NCBI GenBank assembly: GCA_027576995.1
Contig: JANBQC010000030.1
Location: forward strand, 1-20,677
Source of the DNA: Dimargaris cristalligena
Lineage: Eukaryota > Kickxellomycota > Dimargaritomycetes > Dimargaritales > Dimargaritaceae
Reading direction: 5' to 3'
Length of the DNA stretch: 20,677 nt
Position numbers and translations under genes: made by a program. Numbering within the stretch: position 1 is the first letter of the stretch; each line of letters begins with the position of its first letter. The notes below the pieces were generated by a model. It ran no database searches. It was given only the letters and a program-made list of their open reading frames with translations, and was not told the origin of the DNA. This document shows, one piece after another, positions 1 through 11,408 of this stretch.

Positions 1-60
1 GGAGGGCCAGCAACCTCGAATTCTCGGAAAGTGACGGCGAGTGCGTGGGATGTTTCATTG
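1..60. other. possible partial exon of an unidentified gene at the window edge
   Basis: The first 60 bases are more GC-rich than the AT-rich sequence that follows. They are open on the minus strand from an ATG at 58-56 to the edge (18 codons or more, starting MKHPTHSPSLSEN) and also in two plus-strand frames that close at 67-84. A minus-strand start would make a gene divergent from the hydrolase at 829. The fragment is too short to recognise a family or to settle the strand, and it could be non-coding. Confidence 0.2.
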
Positions 61-309
61 GAATGCGGTAAATTAACCCCCTAATTTAGGGTAAATGCGT
101 ACCCTGTCTTATGGATGGCATGCCGGTGTATTGTCCACCACGCTTTAACTGTATGCCATTCTACTCAGTCGCCTGACTGTTCCTCAAGACAAGTTTACGT
201 GTCGCCCTGGGATGAGTGCTTTGTGTTCCCCTCCCTGTCGCAAATGATGGTAATTCTGCCGGTTTTGGATACAATGCCTTATTCGGACTACTACCTGTTA
301 TTCTTTTGG

Positions 310-344
<35 letters not shown>

Positions 345-828
345 CTGTGGGCGCGGAAGTCTCACAGTAGTTGGACCATTCTGGCCCGTGTGCCTATTGC
401 GGCATATAAATGTATGGCCACTTAGGTTGTGGGATATCACTAAACCGCAGAAGCAGCGGCCCCACATGCCCTTTCACACCGTGGTTGTTCAACTTTCCGA
501 TTCCTTCTATAGAGTCGCGCTGAATCATTGAAACATTGCTATGTCTGCTAATGGGGAGTTGCTCTAGCTCATTCTCCCAGCCTATTCTTCAGGCGTTTAC
601 TGAAGGCCGCGACTCTTAACTCGGCTCGAAAACTACTTAAGCCGGAGACTGGCCTTCCCCCCTCCCCACCAGAACCCATGGTGTGTCACTCGCTACACCT
701 CTTATCCCCGTTCACCGCTACTGATTATTGGCCTGTATATACTTATATCTACTGCATCAATTCACTCTGTATTTGCCTATTGTGTAACTACTTATTTAAT
801 TGAGCTACCCAAATTTATCATATCGGCC
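61..828. promoter_or_regulatory. intergenic region and presumed promoter of the alpha/beta hydrolase
   Basis: About 770 bases hold no convincing gene. The only longer open frame runs through the AT/GT microsatellite at 310-344 and encodes low-complexity sequence. A TATA-like stretch (TGTATATACTTATA, about 732-745) lies about 85-95 bases before the hydrolase ATG and is a reasonable core-promoter candidate. No transcription start can be fixed from sequence alone. Confidence 0.4.
310..344. repeat. compound (TA)n(GT)10 microsatellite
   Basis: An uninterrupted TA run at about 310-324 passes directly into ten GT units at 325-344. Such purine/pyrimidine alternation is length-variable and can adopt non-B DNA. 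It sits about 490 bases upstream of the hydrolase start. Confidence 0.9.
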
Positions 829-2037
829 ATGGTGCTTGGAACCATTACCAGCCTCCTACTGGCCACATATCCGCCCACTTGGGCCGATGTTCCCCGACGG
901 TTACACCTATGGGTTTGGTTTATCATTCAGGGGACTTGGGGTTCATTTCGATACCTATTTCGCCCCCTTCCCCGGCCAACCTGGACCTTAGCCATGGAAC
1001 TCAAGCGAATTTGGGTTCGGCTTTACTTGAAATGCCTCGATGATGACCGTAACCACTATACACCGGCCTCCCTCCAGCCCTGCCCGGTTGACAATGGCTT
1101 GGCTACCGCCTACCCGCTTTGCCACACCTTCTCTAGCCATCCTGCGCTGGCCCCTTTGGTCGACCTGGACCTGACTGGTACATTGTCGGAGCCTCACGTT
1201 TTGTACCATGAGTGGATAGTGCCTAAGGGAATGCCACCACCGCCCTCTAACCAACTACAATGCCAATACCCAGGCGAGCGAATTGTATTCTTAATCCATG
1301 GCGGTGGATATGCGAAATTTTCACCTCGTACCCACCGTTGCGTAGCAGCCCACTTGGCTAAAACGTGTAATCTCCGCCTGCTATCAGCGGACTACCGGTT
1401 AGCACCCGAGTACCCGTTCCCCGGTGGCCTCATGGATGTGATTTCGACCTACCTGGCCCTAATTGATCCCACCGGGACTGGTTCTTTCCAGCCCGCCGAT
1501 ATTATCTTTTGCGGAGATAGTGCCGGGGGTGCCTTGGCTTTGGCGACGATGATGTACTTGCGGGATAATAATCTACCATTGCCCCGGGCAGCGGCCCTCA
1601 TGTCTCCATGGGTAAATTTCTACTGCGATACGCCTAGTTATATCACCAATCAACCTGTTGACATTATTCACCCGGACTTCGGCAACTACCCCGAACTCTC
1701 TCAAACAAAGTACACGGGTCTGGCCCTGGACGATTCCAGGTTTCTGGAACGCTGTGATCACTCATACATCCATATTCTTGAGGCAAACCTCGCCGGGCTA
1801 CCCCATATACTTGTCCAATACGGGGATGCGGACATGCTCCATGATGACTTCCCGATTTGGATTAAACGCCTGGCCACCACGGTACCCCCAATCGATTACA
1901 CGGTTGAAGAGTACCCGGATATGCCGCACATATTCCAACTGTTCGCTGACATTGACGTTCCCTCGGCCAGTCAGGCGATTAGTAAGATTGGCAAGTTTAT
2001 CTCTGAGCAGTTTGGCTCAAAACCGTTTAATGCCTAG
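829..2037 (+). CDS. alpha/beta hydrolase fold-3 (hormone-sensitive lipase/AADAC-like) esterase
   Basis: This single-exon frame encodes 402 residues. It carries the signature of the hormone-sensitive-lipase branch of alpha/beta hydrolases: the oxyanion-hole motif HGGG at 157-160, the family motif DYRLAPE at 188-194, and the nucleophile elbow GDSAGG at 229-234 with Ser231. The remaining triad members are most likely Asp335 (DMLHDD) and His367 (PHIF). The family hydrolyses ester bonds of acyl lipids, sterol acetates or xenobiotics; the substrate cannot be told here. The first 45 residues are hydrophobic and Trp-rich (22-44), suggesting membrane association or an N-terminal anchor as in AADAC-type enzymes; this is inference. 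The ATG at 829 is chosen because it is the first in frame, sits in GGCCATGG context and follows AT-rich DNA. The catalytic domain is complete, with no break. Confidence 0.9.
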   Translation: MVLGTITSLLLATYPPTWADVPRRLHLWVWFIIQGTWGSFRYLFRPLPRPTWTLAMELKRIWVRLYLKCLDDDRNHYTPASLQPCPVDNGLATAYPLCHTFSSHPALAPLVDLDLTGTLSEPHVLYHEWIVPKGMPPPPSNQLQCQYPGERIVFLIHGGGYAKFSPRTHRCVAAHLAKTCNLRLLSADYRLAPEYPFPGGLMDVISTYLALIDPTGTGSFQPADIIFCGDSAGGALALATMMYLRDNNLPLPRAAALMSPWVNFYCDTPSYITNQPVDIIHPDFGNYPELSQTKYTGLALDDSRFLERCDHSYIHILEANLAGLPHILVQYGDADMLHDDFPIWIKRLATTVPPIDYTVEEYPDMPHIFQLFADIDVPSASQAISKIGKFISEQFGSKPFNA

Positions 2038-4295
2038 GGAGCATTTATATACGGAGAGTCGCAAAATACCACTTTTTGGTATTTCAAAGTAAATGTGGGG
2101 ATTTATTTGGCTCGTATTGATCGAGTGTTGGTGTTGTTAATTCGTTGATACTAGCCCAACCATCCCGGCCACAAATATAATATATATTTTTTTGGTGTTC
2201 ACGTTGTATGGTCTAATCACTGGAAGGTGGGATAGGCACTTTATTTTTGGCATGCTTATTTTCGGAATTGGTATATGTATATTCGGCTTTACGAAACCGG
2301 GACTATAAACTTGAGGATAGGGAGGGCGACTGTTTTGTTAAGTAGGGGGAGACTGGCAGAAAAGTGCAAATACGAGTCTGATGGAAACCACTGTTATTTA
2401 AAACGAGGGGCTCACATTATAATCCATCCAGAAATTGATATTGGTGATGTATTTCGGAAACTCGAACCGTGGAGCAACTGGTGAAATGATTATGCCGAAT
2501 TTAATAGAGTGTGGCTCTTTCCAGCCGCCCAATGTAACCCCTTACCAACGGAGCGAGAAGCCATTATTATTACTATTAGGGATCATTGTCAAATAAGAAT
2601 GTATGTAAATGACGCAAAAGAAAGGGGGATGGTATATATTTAGCATAGTTGATTGGAACCCAATACGAGAGCCATTGCGGAGGTCTTTTCAATAGGAACC
2701 CATATTGTATTGCCTACTAAGTTCGGGGGCAGTGCAAGGCCAATTAGTTAAAACTTAACACACAACTTGGCCAGTCTGGAGTCGAGGGAGGACTAAAGAA
2801 GGAAGGGGTTACCTTTTATAAATGATTTACTGTGCGTTAACAGGAAGGGTGGTGGTGGACTGTCGGACTAAGCGAGTCATAAAATGATGGCATGTACACC
2901 TGATGTATATACAAGGGCATTTGTGATTTAAGAAGGTTGTGGTTTCCCACCCATGCCTGACTATATTTTGGGTTGAAATCTCTATAGCTGTGGGTTATTG
3001 GTTTAGAGAGCCGTGCAGCCCTTGCCCAATACCCCCAATCCAATTAAATCAAGATGACATACCCTGTCCTTCTACATTACTAGCTCACTAAGCCAGTCGA
3101 TATCCTCCCCTTCTTCTTCTTTAGGATGGTTTAATTCTACGCGTACTATTGTCATACCGCCACTAAGTATATCTCAACCTTAACTAGGCCGCGAATGCGA
3201 TATAGGAGAGTCGCCACTATTTTGCCTAATCCGCCCCCCCCATATACCACTTATGTATTACGTGAATTCTGAATCCATCGGAGCCTGTTAGGCCGTTATC
3301 AGATGGGTGACCACTCTATTGGAGGGAATTTCCGCCTTTGAATTGAAGCTGGCTGAGATGAAGGACCAGTTTGGTTGGCGTGTTTAGGTTATATATCACA
3401 GACAATACAGTCTCAGTGGAGCATCGGTTGACTCCACCACACCAGACACCAGACCACAGACACTGTGGTGGGGATGCTGCTCTACTCGGCTTCCACCAAT
3501 TAACCGAAGCTAACCTAATTCACGATTGGGTCATGGGGATGAACAGTAGTAGTAGTGGATTGTCCCTGTCAGCTCAGTACGGGCGACTGGTTATTGTGAA
3601 TGTAATGGTAGTTTCCCCCACTGTGCCACTTCTCTTCATCTCCATGACAGCGGGACAATGAAGAGGCCAAGTGAAAGAATTGGCCGATGAGTCTACGGCA
3701 TCCAGTCGATAATCTAGAATAAGGAGGATTGTCGGTTCGGGGGAGAGTCGGTGACTTGAGGTTGGTCGATATCCCAGAAGGATACATAGTGGGTGGGTGC
3801 TCACACAGATCTCCCTAACCTTCACTCGGGCCAATCCGTCACTCCGTGTTGACATCTATTCAGATACACCGGTAACAGGTTGGCTGGGAAGCGAGTGAAG
3901 TGAATATAAGGTAAGGTAAGGAAAAGATGGGCTGAGTAGAACCGGCATCAGTGTGAAATGTATATATCAGTTGGGTGGTAGCAGCGCCTCCCACTGTAAC
4001 CCTTTATTGCGGACTTTTGGCAATGGAGGGGGTTTTAGAGGGATACGCAGGGGCGGAGGAGTTGGCTAATGGCAGCTGAGTCCCACGGGGGTGGGTGCTC
4101 ATGATTGATTTCCTTTCTGGTAGTATCACCAACCAACGGGGTTTAATAGGGATAGGGTAAGCAAAGGACCCCCGCAGGTCGGGCACTCCAGCCATGGCGA
4201 GCTTTATAATTTTTACTTATACGGCGGTGGTATACCTGGGAGGGGCGTATAAAATACGACGGGGAGGGTAGGTTGGTACAGTGATTGGGTAATTA

Positions 4296-4345
4296 ATAGT
4301 AGTAGTGGTAGTAGTAGTAGTAGTAGTAGTAGTAGCTGTAGTAAA
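4296..4345. repeat. interrupted (TAG)n trinucleotide repeat
   Basis: About a dozen TAG/AGT units are broken by GTGG and CTG variants. On the minus strand the repeat makes apparent poly-Thr, poly-Tyr or poly-Leu frames, which explains the spurious open frames there. Confidence 0.85.
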
Positions 4346-4962
4346 CGTATAGATGGAGAACTGATGCCATAGAACAATAGGGGCTAAAGGGCACATGTTT
4401 ACGCACGCGGAGGTTGGTGAAAGAGTGGGAAAGAGTAGGCGTGGACCAACGACTTGAGGGTTTGGAAACCAAGGCGTGCAGATGGATGTGGTTGGAAATG
4501 CACAAATCGGCCTTTGCGTTGGTGGCTTTTTAATGGAAGGAGAAGGCGGTCTGATTTCCGCGGCGTGGCCTATTGGCGGCTGGATTATATATACCATTTT
4601 ATATAAGATAATATATAGTCAGGGGTTGTGGGGAGGGAGCATCTTTCTATCCTCTTTCCCCACAAGTCAGCCGCTTGGGCAATCCTTTCAGCGAGTGGCC
4701 ATTCACTTGCCAACGAGCGCCCAAACCACAGCCCAGGCAACCAACGGCGGCCGACGGTGACGGAGGGTTCTTAATAACGTGGCTATTATTTACAGGGAAG
4801 CATGCGGTGGTGGGGTTTTTTCGGGGCGAATCTCGCTATATCTTTGTGCGACCCCGTCCGTATGTGACGGTTCGACAAACGGATGGATATTTCGGCGTCG
4901 GGCCGATGCTTTAGGAAAATAATATATATGCGGCAGTACAGCCGGGTGTACAGTGCGCAGGA

Positions 4963-4973
4963 TGGCCGAGCGG
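4963..4973 (+). other. tRNA-like A-box fragment
   Basis: TGGCCGAGCGG matches the conserved 5' part of Leu/Ser tRNAs, which is the RNA polymerase III A box, and is followed by T6. No matching anticodon stem, B box or 3' half is found downstream, so it is at most a tRNA-derived relic or a chance match. An inverted repeat with AT microsatellite begins 18 bases later. Confidence 0.25.
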
Positions 4974-4990
4974 TTTTTTGTTGCAATGGG

Positions 4991-5042
4991 CAATCTACAT
5001 TAATGTATACGTTTTATTATATATATATATATAAGTAGATTG
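4991..5042. repeat. inverted repeat enclosing an AT microsatellite
   Basis: The arms CAATCTAC (4991-4998) and GTAGATTG (5035-5042) are perfect reverse complements. They enclose 36 bases of AT-rich DNA that include a (TA)8 run at 5018-5033. The arrangement could extrude as a cruciform or mark a small element. No target-site duplication is evident. Confidence 0.6.
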
Positions 5043-5218
5043 TGGAAATAAGGCTCATTGAGTGAGTGACGTTACCCCCTTATTTGGCCCCTCAAATGCG
5101 TAGACTGTGCCTATATCCCCCCACTCACTCCTTCCTTCTCCCTCCTTCTCCTTCATCTTGTTTTTTTCGGCTTCAATGGATTTCATTGCATTTCATTCCT
5201 CACCGCTGTATTATTCCA

Positions 5219-5273
5219 GTTATATATATATATAAATTATTATTATTATTATTATTATTATTATTGTTGTTGT
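5219..5273. repeat. compound (TA)n(TTA)n(TGT)n microsatellite
   Basis: A TA run (about 5219-5234) is followed by about ten TTA/ATT units (5236-5265) and then TGT/TTG units to 5273. It lies in the upstream region of the PH-domain gene, about 315 bases before its ATG. Confidence 0.85.
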
Positions 5274-5587
5274 TGCTGCCATTACCAAAATCCACAGGCT
5301 CACTCCACTCTAAACCAACCCTCCCCGCTACTTTGCTCTGGAGAGATAGAAATACCAAACCCCCTTCAATTGTTCGAGTTACTCCCTTCCTTCCTTATTT
5401 TCTATACGCTCTCCCTATTATTCCAGTACTTTAACCCAGCCCTAACACTCCTTCTTGTCACTCGCCCATTTCACCTCCTTTGGCTCACACTTCTCCCTGT
5501 AACCTTGAATCTCCCCCTCCTTTTTGCATACCCCTAAACTACACTACTCTACCCTACTCTACCCCACTCTGCCAAACCATAAACCCC

Positions 5588-6784
5588 ATGGACAAGACCA
5601 AAGCCGGGACCACACTCCAGTCGGTCGGCTACGTCGACCACCAGGGCTGGCTGTACAAACATTCGAGCGGCTTCGGCAAGAGCTGGGTCAAACGCTGGTT
5701 CGTGCTCATCGACGACTCGCTGCTGGTGTTCCGCTCCAACAAGCCCACCGAGGTATCCCGCGCCGTCGTAACCATCTCGCAGTACAACTTCGTGGGGCTG
5801 GACCCCCACTTTGCCAAAAGCCCCTTTGCCCTGATGCTCTGCCATTCGCCCGACCGCCCGCACTACGACCCCGCCCTGGCCCACCTCAAGCCCCTCTACT
5901 TCTACTCCGACTCCAAGGAGGACTCCGACGTCTGGGTCACCGTCCTGCGCCCGTTTATCCGCTCCGCCGACCCGCCCGCCCCCGTCTATGCCGCCAACCA
6001 CAATATCATTGACGTGGTGCTCCGCCGCCTCGACTACCACCACCGCCCCTCCCTGTCCGACGAGAGCTCCACCTACCTGTCCGAAGCCGCCCACCCGCTG
6101 CCCGCGCGGCTCTCCGGCCCCCACTCCGACCTCGCGTCGTCCATGGACGCCGCCAGCACCTACTCCGACGATACCCTCAACGCCTCGCAAGAGCTGGGCC
6201 GCCGCGCCTGTCGCAGTCTACAGCTCACCTCCCCCGTAACCGCCACCAACCGCCTGGTTCTCGACCCCATCCCCGAGTCCACTCGTCACTCCCTCCACCA
6301 CCAGTCGTCCCACTCCCTCACCAGCCCCGTATCCATCTCCCAGAGTATGCAGGATCTGGCTCTCCACCCCCCGCCCGAAGCCACCCGCGCCGGCCTCCTG
6401 CGTACCACCTCGGTCCTCAACCCCGGCGCTGCTGCCCCCCCTTCGTCGTCGTCATTGTCCCGGGTGGCCCCCTCCCCCCTCTCCTACGTCCCCTCCTACG
6501 CCTCCTTCAGTGACCACTCCGACAAGCCCACCCCCCCTGCCACTCCCACCAAGACCACTTCATCATCATCATCCGGCCCCCTGGCCTCCCTCCGCCGCCG
6601 CTTCTCCCAGAGTCACCCCCTGGATTACGAGAAATACCTCCACATGATGCGGTCGCGGCTCCAGAGCCAGGCCAAGGAGTCCCAGGACGTCGCCGACCGC
6701 GCCTCCAGTCTCCACAAGAGCGCCGTGTCCAAGGCCGACCAGCGGCTGGACGAGCTACGGCAGACCAACAGTCCCGTATCATAG
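5588..6784 (+). CDS. PH-domain protein with serine/proline-rich tail
   Basis: The 398-residue single-exon product has one pleckstrin-homology domain at about residues 17-126. It opens with GWLYKHSSGFGKSWVKRWFV, where the basic beta1-beta2 loop would contact phosphoinositides, and ends with the C-terminal helix around the conserved Trp of DVWVTVLRPF. Residues about 150-355 are low complexity, rich in Ser, Pro, Thr and His, and likely disordered. The last 50 residues are charged and helical (DYEKYLHMMRSRLQSQAKES...). PH domains recruit signalling proteins to membranes; no catalytic domain is seen, so this is probably an adaptor. The frame is open further 5' to a TTG at 5480, but ATG 5588 is preferred: it is in CCCCATGG context and base composition changes there from C/T-rich leader to coding. 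Third codon positions are strongly C-biased compared with the neighbours. No specific orthologue is recognised. Confidence 0.85.
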   Translation: MDKTKAGTTLQSVGYVDHQGWLYKHSSGFGKSWVKRWFVLIDDSLLVFRSNKPTEVSRAVVTISQYNFVGLDPHFAKSPFALMLCHSPDRPHYDPALAHLKPLYFYSDSKEDSDVWVTVLRPFIRSADPPAPVYAANHNIIDVVLRRLDYHHRPSLSDESSTYLSEAAHPLPARLSGPHSDLASSMDAASTYSDDTLNASQELGRRACRSLQLTSPVTATNRLVLDPIPESTRHSLHHQSSHSLTSPVSISQSMQDLALHPPPEATRAGLLRTTSVLNPGAAAPPSSSSLSRVAPSPLSYVPSYASFSDHSDKPTPPATPTKTTSSSSSGPLASLRRRFSQSHPLDYEKYLHMMRSRLQSQAKESQDVADRASSLHKSAVSKADQRLDELRQTNSPVS

Positions 6785-7826
6785 CCCTGTTCTTCTATTG
6801 ATTTATTCCTTAGTTACTTACTATCATTCGTACTGCCATATGTATGTCTGTCGTCTACTCCTATTTCCCCCCTTTTAGCGCTCTCCTTCTCCCTAACTTG
6901 TATGATATTCATCTACCCCGCTCACGTCGTCTGAACTTCCCCCCTCTCTCTCTTCCCACGCATACCTTCCCGTTTTACTTCCTCCTCTTGCTTGGTCAAG
7001 ATTCCCCCCTCCCCTACACACACATACACCCATCCCTCGTTTCCCCCTTCCCTTCCGCCCACCACCTGTTGTTAGTCGCTCGTTTAAGGCTTTTTTGAAA
7101 TTTTTATTATCATTTCTAAATATATATATATATATTATACATATTTCCACTCTTCTACTTCTCGTTTTAGATTTTCCTTGCCTTGGCCACATTCTGGATG
7201 ATTGGCATTGTTAATGAATGTTGTCGATAATCCAAGCCTCCCCCAATTGACGGGGTATTTGGGGAGAGGGTTCTCTGCTCAGGGAAACACTCCCTAGATT
7301 GACTTTGTTTGTTGTATTAAAACCAGGGGGCACTTGGCCGTAAATTAATGTAGACTTGGTTAAATATACTTCTCACTGAGGTATAATAGTCGTACCCTGT
7401 GCAGCCCAAATCAGTCAACTGACTGCACTCCAACCTGGCCAGGGGGAAGTTTTAACCCTGTACAGCCAGCCCTGTGACTTTCACTATTCATAATATTCTT
7501 GAATACCCCCCCCCTCCATTCATCTGTAACAAAAAATATATATTAAGCGGATACCATCCCAAGGTTGCTGGGCCCGATGTGCACATCTCCCTTTTTGTAT
7601 GAAAACCCTTAATGTGGTGGTGCTAGACTTAACCCATGCTAACGTATTACTATAAACACTATTGACCTTCAACAAATAGAGGATATACCCCCCCATGCCC
7701 TTTGGCCACTTCGCAATTTATAATACTCGGATGTATATACCTATCTGAATATATATATCAAACAGCGAAATAGCCGGGTGGAGAAAGAGCCGGATTGTCA
7801 AAATCTAGAATACTCCGGATATTATA
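6785..7826. other. convergent intergenic region between the PH gene and cyclophilin H
   Basis: The two flanking genes end towards each other, so this 1.04 kb should hold both 3' untranslated regions. It contains a long C/T-rich stretch (about 6850-7070), an AT microsatellite (7120-7135), a C9 run (7506-7514) and an ATTAAA (7317-7322) that could serve the PH transcript. A near-identical 13-mer, ACCCTGTRCAGCC, occurs twice (7394-7406 and 7455-7467) around a small hairpin CAGTCA-AC-TGACTG (7412-7425). No gene is seen. Confidence 0.5.
7120..7135. repeat. (TA)8 microsatellite
   Basis: A pure TA dinucleotide run lies in the gene-free 3' region between the PH and cyclophilin genes. Confidence 0.85.
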
Positions 7827-8879
7827 CTACATCTCACCGCATTCGGTGATGGTGACGGATAGCTTCGGGCGATTGCCTGGCCCGGTTGGCACATTTTCAA
7901 TGCGGCGCAGGGTCAGCAGGCCGTCAACTAATTTACCAAACACGACGTGCTTGCCATCCAAAAAGTCACATTGGGCGCAGGTAATGAAGAACTGGTGGGC
8001 CGGTCCAATATATAGATGTATGTATCAGTAGCAGAATTTGGTCTATTAGTAAAAATACTCAAATCATAAAGCAACAATTTCCTGACTCAACTCCTGTACA
8101 GAAAACAGTAATATAGCAGCGAAACGTTTATGGATAAGCGAGAGAGCTACCGTCAATTAGAATCGAGGAGTGGGTGCATACAGACCAATTCCGTTTGTTT
8201 CGTAGATGTAAATGACCTGCTTACCTGACAACCATTGGTATTTGGTCCACTGTTGGCCTGTTGGACCCGAAGATAAAGGAGTCGGCGTAGTTGGCGCACA
8301 TTATTAATATATATAGATATAGACACAAATATTAAACAATCATAGTAATGTTAGAGAGACTCGTCCTAGTAAGCCAGAGGTTAGTGGTTGTTGATAACAT
8401 TCCTAAAAAAAAAAGTTCGTCTTTTGGACCGCCAACTATTCATGCAATACCGGGTTATCGTGGACAGGCCCAGGCATGTTTCCATTACAATCGATAGTGT
8501 CAAGTAAGCCTTTAGAGTCACCGTGACCCACCCATTTCCTAGACTACCAAAGCCCGCTTACCATCGACAACAGCCCCGGTCCGGTATGCTTCTGTTCGAA
8601 ATTCTCGTCGGCAAACGAATCCCCGTAGATGCTCATCCGCCCCGTGCCGTCGCCGTTGAGGAAATCCCCCCCTTGCACCATAAAGTCCTTAATCACCCGG
8701 TGGAAGGTGCAGTTCTTGTAGCCCTGGGGCACCCCGTCCACTTTGAATTCCCCCGTGCACAGCTGTCGGAAATTCTCCGCCGTCTTGGGGACCTTGTCCG
8801 CGAACAGTTCCATCTTGATACGTCCGGCCGCCTGGCCGCCAATGGCAATATCGAAAAATACGACTGGATTCGGTGCCAT
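7827..8879 (-). CDS. PPIH: cyclophilin H (spliceosomal peptidyl-prolyl cis-trans isomerase), three exons
   Basis: Exons on the minus strand are 8879-8562, 8257-8225 (a 33-base micro-exon) and 7991-7827, giving 171 residues. Both introns (304 and 233 bases) begin GTAAGC and end CAG, in phase 0. The joined protein has the cyclophilin core [15 protein letters not shown] with catalytic Arg61, Phe66, Met67 and Gln69, then [12 protein letters not shown] across the exon joins. The start [12 protein letters not shown], the segment [10 protein letters not shown] and the ending ECGEM are those of the PPIH subfamily, which binds the U4/U6.U5 tri-snRNP through PRPF4/PRPF18 and acts in the nucleus. Length matches the family. 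One change stands out: the usual Trp of CDWLDGKH is Phe127 (codon TTT), a position that contributes to cyclosporin binding. The gene lies 685 bases downstream of HOG1 on the same strand. Confidence 0.95.
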
Positions 8880-9399
8880 GTTGATATTGTGGAAGAAAAA
8901 TACAAAAACAGAAAGACAGTACGGATTTGACTAGTGGAATGAGAATGAGCTCTGCGGTAAGTGGGAAATGGGAAGGTAAAAGCGGTATATAAAAGTTCAA
9001 AAGAAATTCACTGTTTGTTTCCAGACAGAATAAGTGTGGTAATAGTAGAAATAGAGGTGCTGTTGGGGACAAAGTGGGTCGATTTTTATTTTGCCAGGGC
9101 CCGAGTTCTGCTGGTTCATTCCAAATATCACTAAAGAGACCTACCTAAACCTCACTCACTGGTTACATCATCCGAAGTTGAGGAACGGGAAGGTGGCGTT
9201 GAGTTTATAAGCGTGCTTTACTAGCCAGTGAGAAAGGCTTGGAAGTGGCCGTGTCAGATCAATATACATATAAAAAACACCGCTCATTATTTAAACCAGT
9301 CCAGCTCAATAATCAACAACAGCGAATAATTATGGGCAGTACCTCATCACCAGCACCAATTTAATACGTGCAGAAAGCAATAGTTTATTATCACACAGA

Positions 9400-9421
9400 G
9401 GGTACGGGGGGTGTTGTACCC
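9400..9421 (-). other. stem-loop in the HOG1 3' region (GGGTAC arms)
   Basis: GGGTAC (9400-9405) and GTACCC (9416-9421) are perfect inverted arms around a 10-base G-rich loop. The site lies between the HOG1 stop and a candidate poly(A) signal. Confidence 0.5.
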
Positions 9422-9451
9422 CCCCAAGACTATAAAGCAGGTGTACATTGA

Positions 9452-9471
9452 GAATCCCTCGCAAGGGATTC
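9452..9471 (-). other. stem-loop in the HOG1 3' region (8-bp stem, 4-base loop)
   Basis: GAATCCCT (9452-9459) and AGGGATTC (9464-9471) are perfect inverted arms. In the minus-strand transcript the loop reads UGCG. It starts about 95 bases after the HOG1 stop codon. It could affect mRNA stability or 3' processing; no known motif is recognised. Confidence 0.6.
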
Positions 9472-9564
9472 GGCTCTTGAGTATTATCGTATACTAGTAT
9501 CAATCAAGGATAGAAGTTCGTGGAAAAGAGAGAACAATCAAATAATAATAAGTCCAACTCGGTA

Positions 9565-11408
<1,844 letters not shown>

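Larger units (their letters stand above)
2038..5587. other. gene-poor interval between the hydrolase and the PH-domain gene
   Basis: About 3.5 kb has only short frames (96 codons or fewer, apart from ones running through the TAG and TTA repeats) and no recognisable product. It contains the 3' region of the hydrolase (AT-rich, about 2040-2200), a short inverted repeat at 3434-3471 (CCACCACA/TGTGGTGG, 22-base loop), trinucleotide and AT repeats, and a GC-richer patch at about 4640-4985 with several overlapping short frames. From about 5100 to 5587 the plus strand becomes strongly C/T-rich, as expected for a promoter and 5' leader of the PH gene. Degenerate or spliced genes cannot be excluded. 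Confidence 0.6.
8880..9564. promoter_or_regulatory. HOG1 3' region and cyclophilin H promoter
   Basis: Both flanking genes are on the minus strand, so this 685-base stretch carries the HOG1 3' untranslated region and then the cyclophilin H upstream region. A minus-strand AATAAA (plus TTTATT at 9384-9389) lies about 175 bases beyond the HOG1 stop. Two stem-loops fall between stop and signal. No open frame of note is present. Confidence 0.5.

Noticed and set aside
115..531. 138-codon frame upstream of the hydrolase
   Set aside because: It runs through the TA/GT microsatellite and encodes low-complexity Tyr-Ile/Val-Cys repeats; no homologue is recognised.
4217..4597. 126-codon minus-strand frame
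   Set aside because: Its core is poly-Thr made by the TAG trinucleotide repeat.
5480..5587. N-terminal extension of the PH protein from a TTG codon
   Set aside because: It is a non-ATG start and the sequence is C/T-rich leader; composition changes at ATG 5588.
5549..6190. 213-codon open frame antisense to the PH-domain gene
   Set aside because: It is Gly/Val-rich with no recognisable motif and is explained by the strong C bias at third positions of the real gene.
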